A stretch of 64,000 bases of DNA from Geosiphon pyriformis (lineage: Eukaryota > Glomeromycota > Glomeromycetes > Archaeosporales > Geosiphonaceae): the NCBI GenBank assembly GCA_016748015.1, contig JAAOMT010000135.1:1135582-1199581 (forward strand). Reading direction: 5' to 3'. The number at the start of each line of letters is the position of its first letter. The first letter of the stretch is position 1. The notes under the pieces were generated by a model that was not told the origin of the DNA, did no database searches, and saw nothing but the letters and a program-made list of their open reading frames with translations. The position numbers were made by a program, and so were the translations under genes. Shown piece after piece: positions 36,522 to 48,239 of the stretch.

Positions 36522-39248
36522 ATGGAGGATCCTTACCAAGACATCCCTGAGGCTACTTTTACCGAAGAAAATGATTTTCTAGAAAACGAAATTTTAAATT
36601 ATGAACAAAACCTAAACCCACCAACTGCTGATTTTTATGGTGTACTAAATGTTGACAAAGAAGTGAGTGCGGGACATACTCGAAACTTTTAATTTCTATA
36701 CAGCTGACATTCTCCAAATCTGGATAGGCCACCGAGGAGGAACTTAAGGAGGCCTACAAGCGCCTTTGTAGAGCGTTTCATCCAGATAAACATTTGGATC
36801 CTGAAAATAAAAAACTTGCGGAAACGAAATTCCAAGTCATCCAAAAGGCTTATGAAGGCAAGTAGTTTTTCTAAGATTTACTTAATTTTTTTTGCTTTTA
36901 CTGTCGTTAATTTTCATTATACGCGTTTCAATTCCAGGAGTTTGCATAACCTTTCCACTTCGTTCTCTTTGACTCAATATGTTCATAGTGTTAACCGATC
37001 CCACCAAAAGAATGATCTATGACATGTTTGGTGAAGAAGGGTTGAAAACTCAATGGGAAGTGGGTGCTCGATTGAAGACGCCGCAAGAGGTTTGAAACTC
37101 TTAGTTTAAAATTTCTTTTCCAGGGTTTTTTTTAACTGATGTTCTTCCATATATCTAAGCTTAGAGAAGAATTCCAAAGTCAATTACGTCTCAAAAAAGA
37201 ACAAGAATTAGACAGTTCAGTCAAGCCAAGGGTATTTTATACATCCCAATTTAATGTAGACTAAGTTTTATGAGAGCTTAATTATGGATTCATTATATTT
37301 CGCATCTTTGATTCTTAGTCGGATATTCAGATTAATATAGATGCTTCTCAATTGTTCAATCCTTACGACGGCCCATCCCGTCCTGTTAGTCGTAGAACGC
37401 GACTATCTTTCTCAGATATATTATCCAATATAGAAATGACACAGCTTTTTTTGAAACATTCGCATGAGGTACGATCTATCCATATTTGATCCATCATATT
37501 AAGCTAATTAATCATCAATTTTTTTTGACCTTAAAGGTGCCGATTAATGATAATACACAAGCTTCGTTTGTTGGTCAAATGATGTCAAGGAATGGAGTTG
37601 GCGGTGGCAACGTCGTCGGAACTTTGAGACATACATTTTCGCCAAAGTTTTGGGCTGAAGTAATTTCGAGCCAATTATTCCGGCTTGATTTTCGTCTGGG
37701 AATCAAATTATTTCCTTTTATCTGATTAATATCGATTCCCTTTCACGATAGATCGGGATTTCGGTAGCCCAACCCAGAATTTTGAGTATTAAAGGATTTT
37801 ATGCTATTGATACTGATAGGTGGTTTTTTTAAAACCTATATAAATCATTTGCAATTCAATTTATCATTGACCTAAAACTCTTTTCCAGTTTCCTGACTGT
37901 TAATAGCCAATCACATACTATTAACTCGCCCCCAACGATTAACATTACCTGTGGTCGCAGATTAGGCACTAACATTACCGGGTACTTGACCTACAAGACC
38001 GGAGCATGGACTTTGGGTCCTTGGGGAAAAGATGAATCTTCATTGTTTGCCCGCCGTGAAAAGTCCGCGATAGCCGTTGGGCTTTCTGGGGGATACAATA
38101 AATCAGGATATTCATTTGAGCTTCAGGTAATCCGCGAATTCATATTAAGAAAAACCATTGGAAGATTGTTAAAAATTACCTCGTGATAGACCGGCATAAT
38201 TCAGTCCCACATTTCCGCGAGCTATAATCGCAAGCTTGCTAACGATTATCAGATTCGAGGATCTACTACCTTATCAACAACAAATGGCTTAATTGTCAGT
38301 ATTGGCGGGGATCACAAGGTAACAACTAATTCACGAGTCGCAATATATTTGGATTTTGGGTTTCCGACTGGTCTCACTTTTAAATTCAGGTAAACTTTAA
38401 TCGATGGAACTCTTAAAATTTTAAAATTTTATTAATTTCAAACGTAAAATTTACTAGGTTTTCTCGCCTTGGCCAAAAGATTACCATACCTGTCAACATT
38501 TCTTCGGAGTTCGATTCTGGTCTTATATTTTGGAGTACCATAATTCCTGTCGTAACTATTTGCGCATTAGATCAACTAATATTGGATCCTCGAAGAAAAA
38601 AGACAAGAGCAAAGTATGGTTATTTTTGCAATTTTCAATTATTTTATTGATACTGAAATCAATCTCTTTATTAGAAAATTGGCTGCATTGCGAGACCGCC
38701 ACGCTGATTATATTACAACACAAAAGCGCGAAGCTGCTGAAACACTTCGCTTGTTAAGGCCTTCAGTAGAACGTAAGATAGATGCTGAGAGGGATAAAGA
38801 TGGACTCATCATTGTTGAAGCTTGGTATGGTAATATAGTGCAACAGATAAAAGAGGATGTCCCCCTTAAAGATTGCAATTATGCGATTGATGTGTCCATA
38901 CCACTTCAAGCATTGGTCAATGATTCCCAATTGATTATCCCGGGTGGGCGTTCCAAGGTAATTTATATCGTCTTATTAAAAACAAACAATTGTTTAAAAA
39001 TTTTTTTTCAATTTTAATACAGTCTAGTATTATGGGCTTTTTTGATCCATGTATGGGAGAGCCAAAGCAATTAAAAATTAAGTACATATTTAAAAGAAAG
39101 CTACACGAGATTACAGTAGATGATACAGCTCCAATTGCGCTTCCATTACGTTGTAAGTTGCAATTTTCAAACAATCTTTCAATGAAACTAAAAAGTTTTT
39201 AACTAAAAATTTATTATCATAGCACATATAATCCCAAATGATCGATAA
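36522..39248 (+). CDS. DNAJC11: DnaJ homolog subfamily C member 11
   Basis: Thirteen exons: 36,522-36,662, 36,728-36,857, 36,989-37,089, 37,160-37,231, 37,319-37,468, 37,537-37,659, 37,752-37,819, 37,889-38,126, 38,190-38,389, 38,458-38,613, 38,675-38,957, 39,023-39,152 and 39,223-39,248; 605 residues (human 559). The N-terminal J domain has HPD at 65-67, the Hsp70-stimulating motif. The middle is a beta-rich region (DUF3395-linked, barrel-like) with a hydrophobic stretch (LIFWSTIIPVVTICALDQL). The C-terminus matches the family (GLIIVEAWYGN, DVSIPLQALVND, GFFDPCMGEPK) and ends SHIIPNDR, like SHRID in animals. DNAJC11 is a mitochondrial outer-membrane protein associated with MICOS and cristae organisation. 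Intron 2 uses a GC donor (AAG|GCAAGT). Convergent with ALKBH7. Confidence 0.9.
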
Positions 39249-39387
39249 CCTATTGAGAAGTATCAAAAGAAGCCCAAGGGCTTTGATAGGGCAAATAAAT
39301 AGGTCTGTAAATGGATTTCGAATCAAGATTATGCTCTTAACAATCTTTCAATTACTTGCACAACGTTACAAGGAAACCTAGTCATCT

Positions 39388-40442
39388 TTATTTCATTTCC
39401 TACTTACAAGAAATCGAGGTTTTAGTAATGGAAATGGCATTGCTTGTATTACATTATGATTTGTGACTTACCCTAAATATCAAAGATATTCTTCGCCCTT
39501 TGGGAATCATCTTCCCTTTGAAGACATGTTTATCAGGTTCGGAAGGAATTTCGTGAGTAAAGTACGATCTCACAGTACCTCTACAACCTCAAAGAACCAA
39601 TAGTATGCTTCATTTTGATTTGATATTTTGAATTTAAAAACGTGACTTTTGTTTGCGGAGACTCACTTCTGAAGATAAAGACATCCTGGTTCCAATAGAG
39701 CTGAGAATGCCACATTTGATTGATCCACAGAACGAAATATCATGACAGCTGGCGAAATTAAACAAACTCCCACAATTACTGCTCCCGAATACTAAGAAAA
39801 TTAGACAACGTATTGTCTTCCACCAAGTCATCACTTCTAACCATCTGTCTTTATTTTTTTTGCGGCAATCAAGAAACTCAAGATTACCTCTAGATTATCC
39901 ACATGAGGTTTGATCCCACCCCATTCTGCTAAATCCAAAATATGGACAGAACTCCATTTGTTAATTGTGGAGCAAACTCGTGGAATAAATTCATACACCT
40001 TTTCTTTTAATAATTCACTGATTTCACTTGTCACATCGTCCCCAGTGACAATCCAGTCTGAGACCTGACATTCTCGATACCCACGAATCACACCATCAAA
40101 GTGACCATTTTGATATGATAAAGTTTTCCCTAGTAAACGGTCTAATTTTTTTTTAGACTGTGTCACTAGCAGATTTTGTTCATACTCTGTAAAATGATTT
40201 GGGTACAATAAGAAATCACTGAAACAAAACTTGGCAGCTTGTGAACTGAGTGAAGAATAGTCAATTTGTGGCTGTTTTTCAAACGATTTGAAAGCTTCTT
40301 GGGATATTAATACACCAGAACTACCTAAAGCGTTTTGGTGCCAGTTATATATAACCTTTCTAGTCTGTCTATTTTGAAAGGCAATACGAAGACTTTTCAA
40401 ACCAACAGACACGATTTGTTTTGGTAAAATTTGAAATAACAT
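39388..40442 (-). CDS. ALKBH7: ALKBH7-like 2-oxoglutarate/iron dioxygenase
   Basis: Four exons: 40,442-39,888, 39,791-39,667, 39,580-39,472 and 39,399-39,388; 801 bases, 266 residues. The last exon is four codons (EMK, stop). The double-stranded beta-helix shows HxD in GGIKPHVDN (His 180, Asp 182), the distal His in SYFTHEIP (about 236), and the 2-oxoglutarate-binding Arg in KGRRISLIFR. VHILDLAEWGGIKPHVD and ALLEPGCLYLQ are typical of ALKBH7 rather than the nucleic-acid-repair AlkB enzymes. In animals ALKBH7 is mitochondrial, needed for necrosis after alkylation damage, and acts on mitochondrial RNA. The N-terminus is basic and amphipathic (LPKQIVSVGLKSLRIAFQNR), consistent with a presequence. 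Only 139 bp separate its stop from that of DNAJC11. Confidence 0.87.
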
Positions 40443-40551
40443 GAATATTCAATTAAAATGGAAAAGTTTTTGATTCCATTATCTAATATCAGATTATCTT
40501 AGATTTCTAGGTATCCAGCTAACGAATTGGTCATTAATAAGAGTGATTGCT
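40443..40551. promoter_or_regulatory. Divergent promoter ALKBH7 / enolase-phosphatase
   Basis: 109 bp between the start codons, the tightest pair in the island. Shared regulation is likely; no motif recognised. Confidence 0.5.
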
Positions 40552-41958
40552 ATGGCAAACACCGAGAGAGAAACAAGGTTTATGTATAAATGTGTTTTGC
40601 TTGACATTGAAGGCACTACGACTCCTATATCTTTTGTTCGAGATATTTTGGTGAGTCAAAGCATAAGGGAAAAAAATCAAATTAGAGATAGTGTTATTTG
40701 CTAATTAAATTACGCAGTAAGTTTTTGAATGATACAAGATATATTAACCTATAGATTCAAATCAAATAAAGTTTTCATATATTCGAATCAATCTACAAAA
40801 GTTTATCATTGAGAATTGGACTTTTCCTGAGCTACAAAGTCAAATTCAATTACTTCGTGATCAGGTGAAATGGAATTTTTTTTTATTCTTTGAAATGTGT
40901 ATGTCCCTAATTTTAATTTGCAAAACTTGCTTTGGGGAACTCAGGCCTCCGAAGATGTTAAAAATGGGCTTCAATTTGTTCCAGTGATTATCCCTGAGGT
41001 GAATGAAAGGCGAGTGATGAAATTTATCATTCTACATTTGGTTTTATATGTAATCAGCCAGTATGGTAGTAATCAAAAGTATTAGTAATGTAGAAACTGT
41101 TCAAGAGGCCGTTATCAATAATGTGTTGGGACAAATGCAAGTGGATAGGAAAAATGCGGCACTTAAGTCATTCCAAGGATATATGTGGCGATTTGGTTAC
41201 GAGTCTGGGTCTTTGAAAAGCGTGTGAGCTAAAATTTTAAATTGAATTATTCTGAATTAATTTCTTATTTACGTATCCTTAATGTATTGTTCCTTCAACA
41301 AAGCGTTTACGACGATGTTGTGATAGCTTTGAAGAGGTGGAAAGATCAGAGCATCAAAATTTTCATATATTCTTCAGGGAGCGTGGAAGCCCAGAGACTT
41401 TTATTTAGATATTCTGATAAAGGGGACTTGCTACAGGTATTTAACGGTTGTATAATGATTTAGCCTTACATCTAGTTTGGCAATGATTTTCCACGAGTTT
41501 ATAATTCTAGTACTTTGATGGACATTTTGATACCAACCTCGGCTCAAAAACTGACAATCATAGTTACCAAAAAATCTCTCAAGAAGTTGGTTTCAAGCCA
41601 TCTGATATATTGTTCATTAGTGATAATATTCAAGGTGAGAATTAACTTTGCTACTATGAACCGGATATACTTTCTTTGCAACAAGTATTTCTGTGAATAA
41701 CATCGATTCCTAAAAATTCTAACGACCTCTAGAGATTAATGCCGCCAAAATTGCCGGATTGCAAACCGCTATTGCTGAGAGACCAGGAAATGCACCTCTG
41801 ACAGCTGATGATCGTGAAAATAATCTTGTCTTATCAGATTTTTTACAATTGACAACAGGTTCAGGTAATCTCTACCGCTCTTAGTAATTTTTTATTAACA
41901 TCTATAGATTTCATAAATTTATTATTTGATCATAGAAACTGTTCGCGATGCCCCCTAA
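40552..41958 (+). CDS. UTR4: Enolase-phosphatase E1 (acireductone synthase)
   Basis: Eight exons: 40,552-40,650, 40,772-40,864, 40,945-41,009, 41,062-41,223, 41,304-41,436, 41,511-41,634, 41,733-41,864 and 41,936-41,958; 831 bases, 276 residues (human 261). HAD-family motif I is LLDIEGTTTPISFV with Asp 18 and Glu 20. Motif II is IFIYSSGSVEAQRLL and motif III ILFISDNIQEINAAK, then AIAERPGNAPL, all diagnostic. The bifunctional enzyme converts 2,3-diketo-5-methylthiopentyl-1-phosphate to the acireductone in the methionine salvage pathway; cytosolic. Intron 3 was placed at a GC donor (AG|GCGAGT, 41,010) because no GT site keeps the frame. Intron 1's acceptor (40,771) is chosen for the DILFSYI match. 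Confidence 0.88.
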
Positions 41959-43503
41959 GTGGTCAAATTTCTTTGATAAATATATATTTAAGTTCTAACA
42001 TATTTCTGAAATATTGAGAAATAAATTCCTATTAGGAAATCACTAAAGACAATCTCAGTTTTGCAATTTTGATTAAATTTTAATGTGATGTGAGACCATA
42101 ATGTTCGCTCATTCATTCATTGAAGTTTTGCGGGAGTACGTAATTTTGTAACCACTTAAAAGACTTATTAGCTATATCAAATATTCTGATATATTTATTG
42201 AATGATATTTTAACCTTTTGTAGTCATGGGTGGGAACCTACATTCCTAAAAAATTTATGCTATTCAATTAAAAATATTACGTTCAAGAAAGATATCACAT
42301 TAACATTTTAAGTTTATAATAATCATTGAGTTAAATCCGTGATTATATTCTTCCCTGGCAAATAACCAAATAGAAGAAAGTATTCAAATTAAAGTTTCGA
42401 TTATTTTCATTCATATTTACTACTTCCTCCTTTTGGTTTTGTTGTTTTTTCCTTAGCAGGTTCCTTTTTCAATAAAAAGCTTTTGATTTAATTCCGAACG
42501 AGGTAATGCTTTCAATTTAATTGAAACCTTTCACGAAATGGCTAAAAAAGAATTCTATTTACTGTGATTGATTTTCTTGGAACGCTTGCTTATTAGTTTG
42601 CTTAGAATGAATATATTCTTCTCCAAAGCTTGTTCCAATTTATTCACCCATTTTTCTTGAGCTCAAGTAATTATCAAAAATTTAAAGCCTCATTTGAGAG
42701 AACTTTTTCAGTTTCGCTTTTTTCTAAATTATGAAATTTTCATTTATTTTTTCTTTGTTACTTTTGAAAGTGATAACTAATATTTCTTTATAATTTGCTA
42801 ACACAAAAAAATATGAACCAATCTATTTTTTGTTGGAATAAGGGTCGTCCTTCCAATTTCAAAGAAATTTTTTATTTTAATTGTTCAAGCTATTAAATTA
42901 AGTTTATTTTTATCCTCCAAAATTGAACAATTGGGTGAACCTTCAAGACAGAGTGAATTAGCATAACAAATTACTTTGCTGTCTAGATGAAATTTTTTTT
43001 TAACATTATATAAAGTCCAAAATAATGTCTACATTTTTCAAATTTTGGAAATTTTAACAATAATATAAAGCAGAAATATTTATTAACCCCAAAACAACCA
43101 AGAACATAATTAACTATATTATTCAAGTTTTTTAATAAATATAATTTTATTGTTAAGTAAAATAATACTAGCTAAAAGTTTCATATTGGATGATTATAAA
43201 ACGTTATTTTAGTGAAAAAAATATATGAAACAACTTGTATTGTTTTATTTATAAAAATTTAAAATTATTGGATAATTAAAAATTTATTGAAAAAAAGTAT
43301 ATATTGTAATAAGCTGTGTTTAAAAAGCAGAATTTAATGAAAACATTCATACGGAAATTATCCAATTCATCAAAAAATTTTGAGGTATACAAATAGGCTA
43401 ATCAATATGAAAATATCATTTTTGAAAATTTATCTTTATCATCATGTTAAGAGTAATGGAATAACAGATTTATACTTATAAAAAAATCTGGAACCTATCA
43501 TAT
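41959..43503. other. AT-rich intergenic region with a possible degenerate reading frame
   Basis: 1.5 kb between convergent genes. Most is AT-rich with no signal. On the minus strand, about 42,720-42,360, several short open pieces with gene-like codon use occur (QEKWVNKLEQALEKNI, VSIKLKALPRSELNQK, EPAKEKTTKPKGGSSKYE then a stop) and can be joined by GT-AG boundaries. I could not find a start codon or recognise the protein. It may be a small gene or a decayed one. Confidence 0.4.
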
Positions 43504-44727
43504 TCATTTTAACGAATCTCCTCGGAGTGTAGGAACCGGATGCATCTTTTCAGCTTTATTGAGAAGCTTCAAAACTTCTGCATCCTCCGTCTGAAGTTGA
43601 ACCATATATTACATAAAGTGTCTAAAGAACAAAATTCCATTGAAATAATTACTTGCCTGATTAAAATCCAGATACCACATTCCGATCCCTACGAGGTCAG
43701 GGGGTTTTAATGGGCAAACTACCTGGTCAACCTCACGTTTGATTTTCTCTAACGTGTCCAGAGCACCAACTGGCGCTGCGACAATCACTTTTGCCGGATT
43801 CCTTTTGATGGATGAAAATGAGTACCATAGTTTTGACTTGAAAATCAAAGGTCAAAGATATGACTCACATTTTTTTGATCGACTGAATCGCTACCATCAT
43901 CGTTGCCCCAGTTGCAATACCATCTGATTTAATTTCAAACAGTTTAAACCACAAATTCCTTGCCAAGCAACAAGATTTTACATGCACACCAATTTATTAT
44001 GTATGTGCTCACCATCGACTAGGATTACAATTCTACCTCGGACATCAACAGGTGGCTTTCCTTTCCTGTATTTTTTATTGCGTCTTTCGAGTTCGACTTT
44101 CTATACCGAATGGTATTCCCAAGAAATTTAAATTTATGTGATTTGAGTAAGTTATGTTTTATGTCATCTAAGCAACTCAGTGATACCTCTCGTGCCATGA
44201 CTCTTTGAATGGACTCATTTGAAATATGAAGAGAATAAATAAGATCATGATTGAATACAGTTCCTGTCTCAGTAATTGCACCCATTGCTAATTCCTCTTG
44301 GCTGTCGAAATGGAAATTTAGAAATTAGCTTAATATTCGCCAACAAATTCCAGTCGGTCTTTTTTGAAACAAGAACATTATTTGCTTGAGAAATATGATA
44401 AAAAATAACCTACCCTTCAACACCAATCTTTCTTACTAAAAACACATCCAATGGCGCCCCTAATTTCTCAGCTATTGGATACGCGACCGGAACACCTCCT
44501 CTTGAAAATCCATCCAGAAAGATTGAGGGCAATGAAAAGACAGCAAAAATCTCCAATTTTCGAATTTTGAAACGGTATTATTAAACTTTCGATTTTAATT
44601 ACCTCGGCAAAGCCAACACGATAGCATTATCGACATCATTCAAACGAGCATCTTGAGCTATTTGATTGGCAAGAATTTCTCCTGCCTGGACACGGTTCCT
44701 AAAGAATTGTGAACCTAGCGAAGTCAT
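43504..44727 (-). CDS. Bacterial-type phosphoribosyltransferase
   Basis: Seven exons: 44,727-44,603, 44,500-44,414, 44,301-44,187, 44,100-44,013, 43,923-43,869, 43,801-43,657 and 43,590-43,504; 702 bases, 233 residues. Type I PRTase fold: FRNRVQAGEILANQ at the start, AIVLALPRGGVPVAYPIAE, DVFLVRKIG, then the PRPP-binding loop VILVDDGIATGATM (about residues 133-147) and KVIVAAPVGA. The C-terminal WYLDFNQTEDAEVLKLL matches bacterial PRTases of unknown substrate often linked to hydrolases. It probably transfers phosphoribosyl to an unidentified base. Intron 6 has a GC donor (CAG|GCAAGT). Family relatives are mainly bacterial, so ancient transfer is possible; the introns show it is settled in this genome. 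Confidence 0.85.
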
Positions 44728-46387
44728 GACTTGGATAAATCGCTTTAGTGTTTGGGAATTTTTGGGAATTTTTGGAATTTTTGGAATTTAATAATCAAAA
44801 TAAGAAAAGAATATTTTGATTTTTAAAGTTTGGTCTTTGATATTTAAGTGTGATATGCATTGTTGCGTCAAAGTTCTCAAAATTGTCGTGATATTGACGT
44901 AAACATTGATATTTTTCACGTTCATAAATCAAAAGGAAAATTGAGCTAATTACTCGACTTTAATGCATAATTTCAGAAATTGTAAATTGTAAAAGTTTTT
45001 TCCAAAACAAATTGTTACCATTTTGCACTACACAGTGAGACCCTGCTGCTACATGTTTTATGATAAACGCAACTCATGCTTTTTCTACACGTAACCAGCC
45101 ACCCACTCTCTGTTTCAACTTATTTAAAATTTTTTATGAAGCATTTTTCTTAGTTAATACAAACACAAAACAGTCTTTGGCTGCTATTTTTGGTTCAAGT
45201 AAGAGTTTTTTTTCATTTAAAATTTCCAACTAAGACCAATTCTAATGTAATTACTATTATTACCAAAAGTTTTAGAACTTTTAATAGCAAGCTAGTATTA
45301 AGTTATTATTTCTTTAAATAATTCTTTTTATTAATATTTAGATGGCCAAAAAAGTCAAAAAGCAATTTTTTTTTCTTTCTAATATTATTGCTATCAATTT
45401 TTTTAAGATATTTAAAAAATGGTTCTTTTGGTGTTTTTTTTATAAAAAATAGAACATTAATTAAATATTTATATTTTTATACAAAAATAATTCTTTATTT
45501 TAAAAACATATTTTAAATTATTTTAATTAAACATGTAATTTTTATTATTAAATTGTTTTTATTAATTATAGCTAAAGTATTTTTTTGTTAATATTGGCTA
45601 AGTTTTTTTTAAGTTTATAAATTTTTTTCCTTAAAGTTTATTTTTTTATTGTTATTTCAAACAGTAATCTAATTTTTTTAATATTTATTGCCAATATTAA
45701 AAAATAAAAAAACTTTTATTACTTTAAGTTTTAATTAAAATATGTTGAATTTTAATATAAAAAATAATAAAATAGAATTATATTAGCAAATTTCTGTAAT
45801 ATAAAATATATAATTAAACTTTTTATGTTGTTATTTTTTTTAATAAATTCAAATAATTGGCTAAAAATTTCAAAATAAAGAAAAAAATAATAATTATAAA
45901 CTTTTTATTATTATTAAAAGAAAAATTTTTATTATTATTTTCAAAATATGTAATTTATTAAAATATATTATGATAAAAAATTAAAGCAGATATAATCTAT
46001 TTACAGATTTATAAATTTATTATATCATAAAAAATTATTAAATATTTAGTGTTTTTAATTACAAATCTATTAGTTTTTATTATTTTTTCAAATAACAAAT
46101 TTTTAATAATTTTAATTAAATTTAAAAATTTATATGATTATATAAAATAATTATTTTTTATAAACATGCTAAAAAAATTTGATTAAAAAATATTATTTAA
46201 AAGTTATAAACCAACAACAAATTTTTTTACTAAAAAAAAATAAAAATTTGAACATATAAAACAAAAAATTATATATTAATAAATTATATAAACATAATTT
46301 TAATTTTTTTATTAATTTTTTTTTATTAATTAAGCATTAACTATTAAATTAAACATTTTATTATTGATAATATTTTATTATAATTTT
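44728..46387. other. Promoter side of the phosphoribosyltransferase, then AT-saturated repeat
   Basis: 44,728-45,040 is unique sequence with a tandem GGGAATTTTT/GGAATTTTT run (44,752-44,788) about 25-60 bp upstream of the ATG. A short GC-richer piece at 45,065-45,112 (CTCATGCTTTTTCTACACGT) resembles the LINE 3' tail in minus orientation. From about 45,250 on the DNA is A/T-saturated; 46,050-46,390 matches 53,790-54,170 in the same orientation, and 45,680-45,770 matches 53,690-53,760 in the opposite one. Confidence 0.55.
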
Positions 46388-46556
46388 TTATTTATTTATT
46401 TATTTATTTATTTAATAAATGTAACTTAATTGCTATTTAATACATAAAACTAAACTAAGTGGCTTAAATTAAATATGACTTATATATTTTTTACATGTAA
46501 TTAGCCATTTGGACTAAACAAAACAATACTACATATCTATATAAACTCTTATATTA

Positions 46557-48011
46557 TTATTTAAACCAGAAAAAAAACAAATATGACTTGTGTCTACTAA
46601 AACTAACAGCAAAAGACTCAATTAATTCTAAAAAATAAACCATATTATTTAACAAACTAGTTACTAAACTAGTAGTCAGACTAAACATTATGTCTATATT
46701 ATTTATCAAGCTTATTTCTTCTATATTAACTCTAAATTTAGACCTAATGAGCCAAATTTTTAAACAATAAAATTTTACCAACTGTTTTATAAATAAAATC
46801 ACAATAGCCAATGCTTTTTTTTTATTGTCTTTGAAAATCACTATAGCTTCCAAATACCAATTTTTTAATATAAATTTTTAACAAATTATAGCATATAAAT
46901 TTATATTACCCAAACATTTAGAAAGAGTTCTGAGCATAATAGAAGAAAAAAGAGTACATATACTTACAAAAAAAACTCAAATGTTAATAAACTTAGTTAG
47001 AATTTTATCATAAATAACAGTATTTTTAGAACAGATAAAAACATGATTTAAAAACTCCATCTTCACATACAACAGACACAATATTCTTTATTATATAGTC
47101 TTTTTTTAACAGCCACAAACAGATACTTATATACAGCTTTTATCAAATATGTATGCAAATTAGCAAACCACATATTCATAAATTCAGCAAGCATATACAA
47201 ATCAGAATACCATACTTTCATAGTAGACTGCCAATTTATTTTTTGAATTAATTCTTCCAGGATTATATTACAGCCAAGATTATTTTTTTATTAAGCACAA
47301 TATATAGATCTATATATATTTTAGACAAAATAGCAAACATTACCAGAAACAATTATGTTCTTGGCTATAATAAAATGTTTATAAACTCTATTTGGCAAAA
47401 ACAAGAAAAAGTTTGCAGTCTTATTTGCCAATTGATCTGCTTTAATATTATTTAATCTATTTGATTTTAAGATTTTTATTCTTAATTAAATTAGCAATAT
47501 GTCTTTTTTCTATTTAACATTAATTGCAAAAATCTGGTGTATTGAGTTTAGTTTTAAATATACATGTATTAATAATGGCTTAACTATTCAAATACAGAGC
47601 CACAATATAAGAAGAAAGAATACATTCCAAAAACAAAGCAATAGTTTGCAATTCAGCTATTGTAGACAACAAAAAACCATGTACTTCAATGTTAATGTCT
47701 ATATTTACTGTTGGAAAATATGTTATAGTTTTACAGACTACTTCCATAATACCCAAGTTTTTCAAAAATTTATTAGTGTAAACTTCAATGACATTTGACC
47801 AAATTTTATGTAAATATTTGCAAATGTCAAAAAACTTATCAGATTCTAAAATGCTTAGTCCAAATAATTTATCTATATAGTTGAAATTAATCATCAGAAA
47901 ACTATTATCATGCAGAAATTTTGAAATCAATTTAAACCAAAATAGTACTAGATCTTTAGAATCCAATTTTTTTAATAACAAAATGTTTTCTAATTTATTA
48001 TACCACCACAT
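46557..48011 (-). pseudogene. LINE L4 RNase H and C-terminal region
   Basis: RNase H at 48,011-47,580 (IEVYTNKFLKN, STIAELQTIALFLE, ALYLNS). The catalytic Glu survives, but the first and third Asp are Asn. The C-terminal stretch 46,853-46,557 (IWLIRSKFRVNIEE, LIESFAVSFSRHKSYLFFFW) matches the last 90 residues of ORF2 in the young copy. Confidence 0.7.
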
Positions 48012-48239
48012 TTATTCAAGAATCTATTACTAAATATTATATCAAACTTTTTTAAAAAACAAACTAAGTTATAATACAAAGGTTTTTTTAAAATATTAAA
48101 CATCAAAAATCTTCCAAAATTGTAAAATACACTATGCAGCTTTTTATTCAGAGACAAACTATCAACTAAAAAATTCTTTATTATTTCTATTAAAAAATTG
48201 TTGACAGAACTAACATACAACTTGATAGAATACTACAAT

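Noticed and set aside
46388-46418. (TATT)n run as a telomere-like or centromeric repeat
   Set aside because: It is the short (AAAT)n tail of LINE L4 on the minus strand.
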